Positions 4,577 to 6,971 of a stretch of 6,971 nucleotides of DNA are shown piece by piece. Numbering within the stretch: the first letter of the stretch is position 1; each line of letters begins with the position of its first letter. The DNA comes from Janthinobacterium lividum (GTDB taxonomy: Bacteria; Pseudomonadota; Gammaproteobacteria; Steroidobacterales; Steroidobacteraceae). A model generated the notes under the pieces. The model saw only the letters and a list, made by a program, of their open reading frames with translations, made no database searches and was not told the DNA's origin. The position numbers were made by a program, and so were the translations under genes. The DNA is taken from positions 1 through 6,971 of the forward strand of contig CALPVO020000112.1 in NCBI GenBank assembly GCA_943327025.2, written 5' to 3'.

Positions 4577-6709
4577 TTACTTCGCCTTCGCGGCCGCGGC
4601 CTCCGCTATCGACTCGTGGGCGCGACGCACAATGTACGTCCGCACCAGTTCCAAGTCGGCTTCGGTCACTTCACCGGTGAAGTTCGGCATGCCCTTGGCC
4701 TGCAACGCGCCACCCAACACCACCGGCTTCAGTCCACCCGGCGCGTTGATGTACGCGCTGTAGCGCAAGTCCGGCAAGGTGCCAGTGCTGACGGCCGAGT
4801 CGCCGTGGCAGACGCTGCAGTAGGTGTGGAAAATGGCCTTGCCAGCCACCACCGCCTTTTCGTCCTTGGTGTCCGCAGGTGGGTTGAAGTCGCGTGGCGG
4901 CGGCAGAACGGTCTTGGGCATTTCCGCCTTACCGCCAATCTTGAACGCCATCAGCCGCGGAACGTTGGTGGCGGAGTGCGCGTCGCGCGCCAGTTCACCG
5001 GCAGCGAGGCCAAAGGCACCACCCCAACCGGTTTCGATGGCGATGTACTGCTCGCCCTTCACTTCATAGCTGACCGGCGGCGCGAGAATGCCAGTGCCGG
5101 TGGACGCAGACCACACCTTCGCGCCCGTATCGGCACGGAAAGCGCTGAAGTTGCCCATACCATCGCCCTGGAACACCAGGTTGCCCGCCGTGGCCAGCGT
5201 GCCGCCGTTCCAAGGGTACGGGTACTCGACGCGCCACATCTCCTTCTTCGCCACCGGGTCCCAGGCCTTCAAGTAGCCCTTCATGGCGCCCTTGACGGCG
5301 GCCTTGATGGCCGGGACTTGCGGCAGGCTGCCGGCGTTGAAGTCCACGCCCGTATTCCAGCCGAGCTTGCGCTCCTTGAAATTGGCATCCGGGATGTACG
5401 GGAAGCCGACATCCATGGCCGGGATGTAGACGAGCCCCGTCGTGGGGTTGAAGGACATGGGCTGCCAGCTATGCGCACCGCCGGGGCCAGGCATATTCAG
5501 GAACGGCTTGCCGGTTTCGCTCCAGCGAGCGTCCGGGTGTTCGATGGGGCGGCCGGTCTTCATGTCGAAGCCCGTGGTCCAGCTCTGCGCAGCGTACGGC
5601 GTGGCCGACAGCAGTTCGCCGGTGGCGCGGTCCAGCACGTAGAAATAGCCATTCTTCGGCGCCTGCATCAGCACCTTGCGCGGCTTCCCGTCGATGGGCA
5701 GGTCCGCCAGCATGATGTGCTGGGTGGCGGTGTAGTCCCAGGTGTCGCCCGGGGTGGTCTGGTAGTGCCACACGTACTCGCCGCTCTCCGCCTTCAACGC
5801 CACGATGGACGAAAGATAGAGGTTGTCGCCACCACCGGGGCTGCGAATCTTGCGCGCCCACGGCGCACCGTTGCCCACACCGATGTAAACGAGGTCGAGC
5901 TCGGGGTCGTACACGATGGAATCCCACACAGTGCCACCACCGCCGAGCTTCCACCATTCACCCGTCCAGGTCTTGGCCGCAGCCTGCAGGGCCGGGCTTT
6001 CCGGGCCATCCGCCGGGTTCGCCGGCACGGTATAGAAGCGCCACAGCTGCTTGCCGGTAGCGGCGTCGTAGGCGGTGACATAGCCACGCACACCCAGCTC
6101 GGCGCCGCCGTTGCCGATGAGCACCTTGCCCTTCGCCACGCGCGGGGCGCCGGTGATGGTGTAGCGGCTGCCTTCCGGCGTAGTGCGCACGCTCCACACT
6201 TCCTTGCCGGTGGCCGCGTCGACAGCCACCAAACGACCATCGAGGGTGCCGACATACAGCTTGCCTTCCCAAGCCGCAGCGCCACGGTTCACGGCATCGC
6301 AGCAGGCATGCACGCCGGCCTGCCCCGGTACCTTCGGGTCGTAAGCCCACAGCTGCTTGCCGCTCGCGGCATCAAAGGCGAACAGCTTGCTCCACGCAGT
6401 GGTCACATACATCACGCCGTCGATGATGAGCGGCGTCGCTTCTTGCGCGCGGTGCTCGGCATCCAGGTCCACGCTCCAGGCCAGGCCCAGCTGCCCAATG
6501 TTGGCGTCATTCACCTGTTGCAACGGCGAGAAGCGTTGTTCGCTGTAAGTGCGGCCATAGCTCATCCAGTTGGCAGTGTCGGTATCGGCAGCCGTGAGGC
6601 GTGCCGCATCGACGGCAGCGGGCTTCACCGCTTGCTCGGCCGGCTTGCAGGCAGCGAGGAGGCTAGCGAGCGCGAGGACAAGAACCAGGGCAGGCTTGGG
6701 CTGGAACAT
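4577..6709 (-). CDS. PQQ- and haem c-dependent alcohol dehydrogenase (type II quinohaemoprotein), lipoprotein form
   Basis: A 710-residue periplasmic enzyme that oxidises alcohols to aldehydes, passing electrons from PQQ to its own haem c and then to the respiratory chain. The N-terminus has a lipobox (LLAAC, Cys21) instead of an ordinary Sec cleavage site. The eight-bladed propeller spans about 45-600 with repeated tryptophan-docking motifs (DAATGKEVW, DAATGKQLW). Visible landmarks are the vicinal disulfide C136-C137, E204 (GGAELGVRG) and N280 (GVGNGAPW) as metal ligands, catalytic D325 (GDTWDYT), and K352 near PQQ. Position 327 is Thr, not the extra Asp of lanthanide enzymes, so calcium is expected. 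A C-terminal cytochrome c domain has CSVCH (631-635) and probable axial M674 (KGMPNF). GAGG-like GAGG lies about 9 nt before ATG. No PQQ synthesis genes are in view. The preferred alcohol is unknown; an aromatic or side-chain alcohol is a guess from context. Confidence 0.94.
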   Translation of the reverse strand: MFQPKPALVLVLALASLLAACKPAEQAVKPAAVDAARLTAADTDTANWMSYGRTYSEQRFSPLQQVNDANIGQLGLAWSVDLDAEHRAQEATPLIIDGVMYVTTAWSKLFAFDAASGKQLWAYDPKVPGQAGVHACCDAVNRGAAAWEGKLYVGTLDGRLVAVDAATGKEVWSVRTTPEGSRYTITGAPRVAKGKVLIGNGGAELGVRGYVTAYDAATGKQLWRFYTVPANPADGPESPALQAAAKTWTGEWWKLGGGGTVWDSIVYDPELDLVYIGVGNGAPWARKIRSPGGGDNLYLSSIVALKAESGEYVWHYQTTPGDTWDYTATQHIMLADLPIDGKPRKVLMQAPKNGYFYVLDRATGELLSATPYAAQSWTTGFDMKTGRPIEHPDARWSETGKPFLNMPGPGGAHSWQPMSFNPTTGLVYIPAMDVGFPYIPDANFKERKLGWNTGVDFNAGSLPQVPAIKAAVKGAMKGYLKAWDPVAKKEMWRVEYPYPWNGGTLATAGNLVFQGDGMGNFSAFRADTGAKVWSASTGTGILAPPVSYEVKGEQYIAIETGWGGAFGLAAGELARDAHSATNVPRLMAFKIGGKAEMPKTVLPPPRDFNPPADTKDEKAVVAGKAIFHTYCSVCHGDSAVSTGTLPDLRYSAYINAPGGLKPVVLGGALQAKGMPNFTGEVTEADLELVRTYIVRRAHESIAEAAAAKAK

Positions 6710-6737
6710 GGGCGGAAACCTCGGAAACGAGAAATAT

Positions 6738-6763
6738 GGTGTAGCTCGCAGCAGCGAGACACC
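6738..6763 (-). repeat. Hairpin in the leader of the PQQ dehydrogenase gene
   Basis: On the minus strand GGTGT-CTCGC pairs with GCGAG-ACACC around a TGCT loop, with a two-base bulge (CT) on one side: two stacked 5-bp stems. It ends 28 nt before the start codon and is followed by the weakly T-rich ATATTTCTCGTTT. It could affect mRNA stability or act as a weak attenuator. No known riboswitch pattern is recognised. Confidence 0.45.
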
Positions 6764-6854
6764 TCCGGCAAGGGTGACACTGTCGCGCCTGCAACCCCTT
6801 CACGGCTCCACCCCCGATGAAGCCCGACTCGACTGCAAGCGAATGCCGCACCTT

Positions 6855-6891
6855 CGCTGCAGCGCCACCCACTCCGGGCAACGCTGCAGCG
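6855..6891 (-). terminator. Hairpin after the upstream minus-strand gene
   Basis: CGCTGCAGCG, itself a perfect 10-bp palindrome, occurs at 6855-6864 and 6882-6891. The two copies can pair as a 10-bp stem with a 17-nt loop. On the minus strand it begins 6 nt after the TAA of the partial gene at the right edge. No T run follows, so it may be a Rho-aided or stabilising 3' structure rather than an intrinsic terminator. Confidence 0.4.
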
Positions 6892-6897
6892 GACAGA

Positions 6898-6971
6898 TTA
6901 CATTTGGTAATCCGTTTGGTTGGCAGCGTAATCGATATACCAATCGATGGCCGTGGCATCCGCCATAGCGC
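6898..6971 (-). CDS. C-terminal end of an unrecognised protein, cut by window end
   Basis: Reading leftward from the edge, one minus-strand frame has no stop until TAA at 6898-6900 and encodes a tail ending AIDWYIDYAANQTDYQM. The composition (Asp, Tyr, Asn, Gln, few Arg or Pro) looks like a genuine soluble C-terminus rather than a GC-rich shadow frame. A stem-loop follows the stop, and the gene would point the same way as the PQQ dehydrogenase. Only 24 full codons are visible, so no family can be named. The chance that it is not coding is real. Confidence 0.4.
   Translation of the reverse strand, partial: AMADATAIDWYIDYAANQTDYQM

Larger units (their letters stand above)
6710..6897 (-). other. 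188-nt gap upstream of the PQQ dehydrogenase gene
   Basis: This GC-rich stretch holds the leader hairpin, the CGCTGCAGCG stem pair and a 9-bp palindrome GACACTGTC (6776-6784). I found no convincing -35/-10 pair and no TAAC-N4-GTTA site, so the dehydrogenase promoter is unlocated and may use another sigma factor or lie in the upstream gene. Its open reading frames do not look like real proteins. Confidence 0.4.

Noticed and set aside
4616..6820. A very long plus-strand open frame antisense to the PQQ dehydrogenase
   Set aside because: The minus-strand gene has every family landmark in order. The plus-strand product is His/Arg/Ala-rich without domains, as expected opposite a GC-rich gene.
6833..6849. 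Sigma-54 type promoter (GGC...TTGCA) for the PQQ dehydrogenase
   Set aside because: The spacing between GG and GC is 9 nt rather than the required 10, and the flanking consensus is poor.
6896..6912. GATTAC-N5-GTAATC inverted repeat as an operator
   Set aside because: It does not fit TAAC-N4-GTTA, and it is explained by the codons of the probable C-terminal coding end (GAT TAC CAA ATG TAA on the minus strand).
6663..6959. 98-codon minus-strand frame upstream of and overlapping the PQQ dehydrogenase start
   Set aside because: It overlaps the lipoprotein signal region in another frame, is Arg/Pro/Cys-rich, and has no recognisable pattern.
6947..6971. Plus-strand ATG opening a gene to the right
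   Set aside because: There is no ribosome site before it, and the opposite strand reads as a more protein-like C-terminus with a stop and hairpin. It cannot be fully excluded with 25 bases.
1..6971. tRNA, rRNA, CRISPR arrays, insertion sequences
   Set aside because: I saw no transposase frame, terminal inverted repeats with target duplications, regularly spaced repeats or tRNA-like folds in the window.

Overview
The window is GC-rich, tightly packed proteobacterial DNA. An outer-membrane TonB-dependent receptor, a lipoprotein signal and a periplasmic quinohaemoprotein show a Gram-negative host. Glutathione S-transferases (GSTs) of the LigF kind beside a large TonB receptor suggest a sphingomonad or a similar aromatic-degrading proteobacterium, but the genus cannot be fixed from this sequence.

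Layout. At the left edge (2-316, +) is the C-terminal part of a GST. Its stop overlaps by ATGA the start of a second, complete GST (313-1089, +). The second resembles the lignin beta-etherase LigF in length and end-to-end pattern but has lost the residues expected to bind and activate glutathione. A regulatory region (1090-1346) follows, then a TonB-dependent receptor (1347-3839, +) ending in a textbook intrinsic terminator. Next come a short promoter region and a MarR-family regulator (3989-4522, +). A strong hairpin separates it from a convergent gene (4577-6709, -) for a lipoprotein-type, calcium-type PQQ and haem c alcohol dehydrogenase. The right edge holds what looks like the last codons of another minus-strand gene (6898-6971), followed by a hairpin and a 188-nt gap.

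How the parts may work together. The 12-bp motif TAAC-N4-GTTA occurs twice in tandem before the receptor gene and once in the promoter of the MarR gene. I did not see it elsewhere when reading by eye. The simplest model is that the MarR protein represses itself and the receptor until an aromatic effector appears. The receptor would import an oligomeric or bulky aromatic compound, the PQQ dehydrogenase would oxidise its alcohol group in the periplasm, and the GST pair would cleave an ether bond in the cytoplasm. The translationally coupled GSTs, one degenerate, recall the heterodimeric beta-etherase BaeAB of Novosphingobium aromaticivorans. This makes a lignin-derived beta-aryl-ether module the most interesting hypothesis here; substrate and linkage remain inference.
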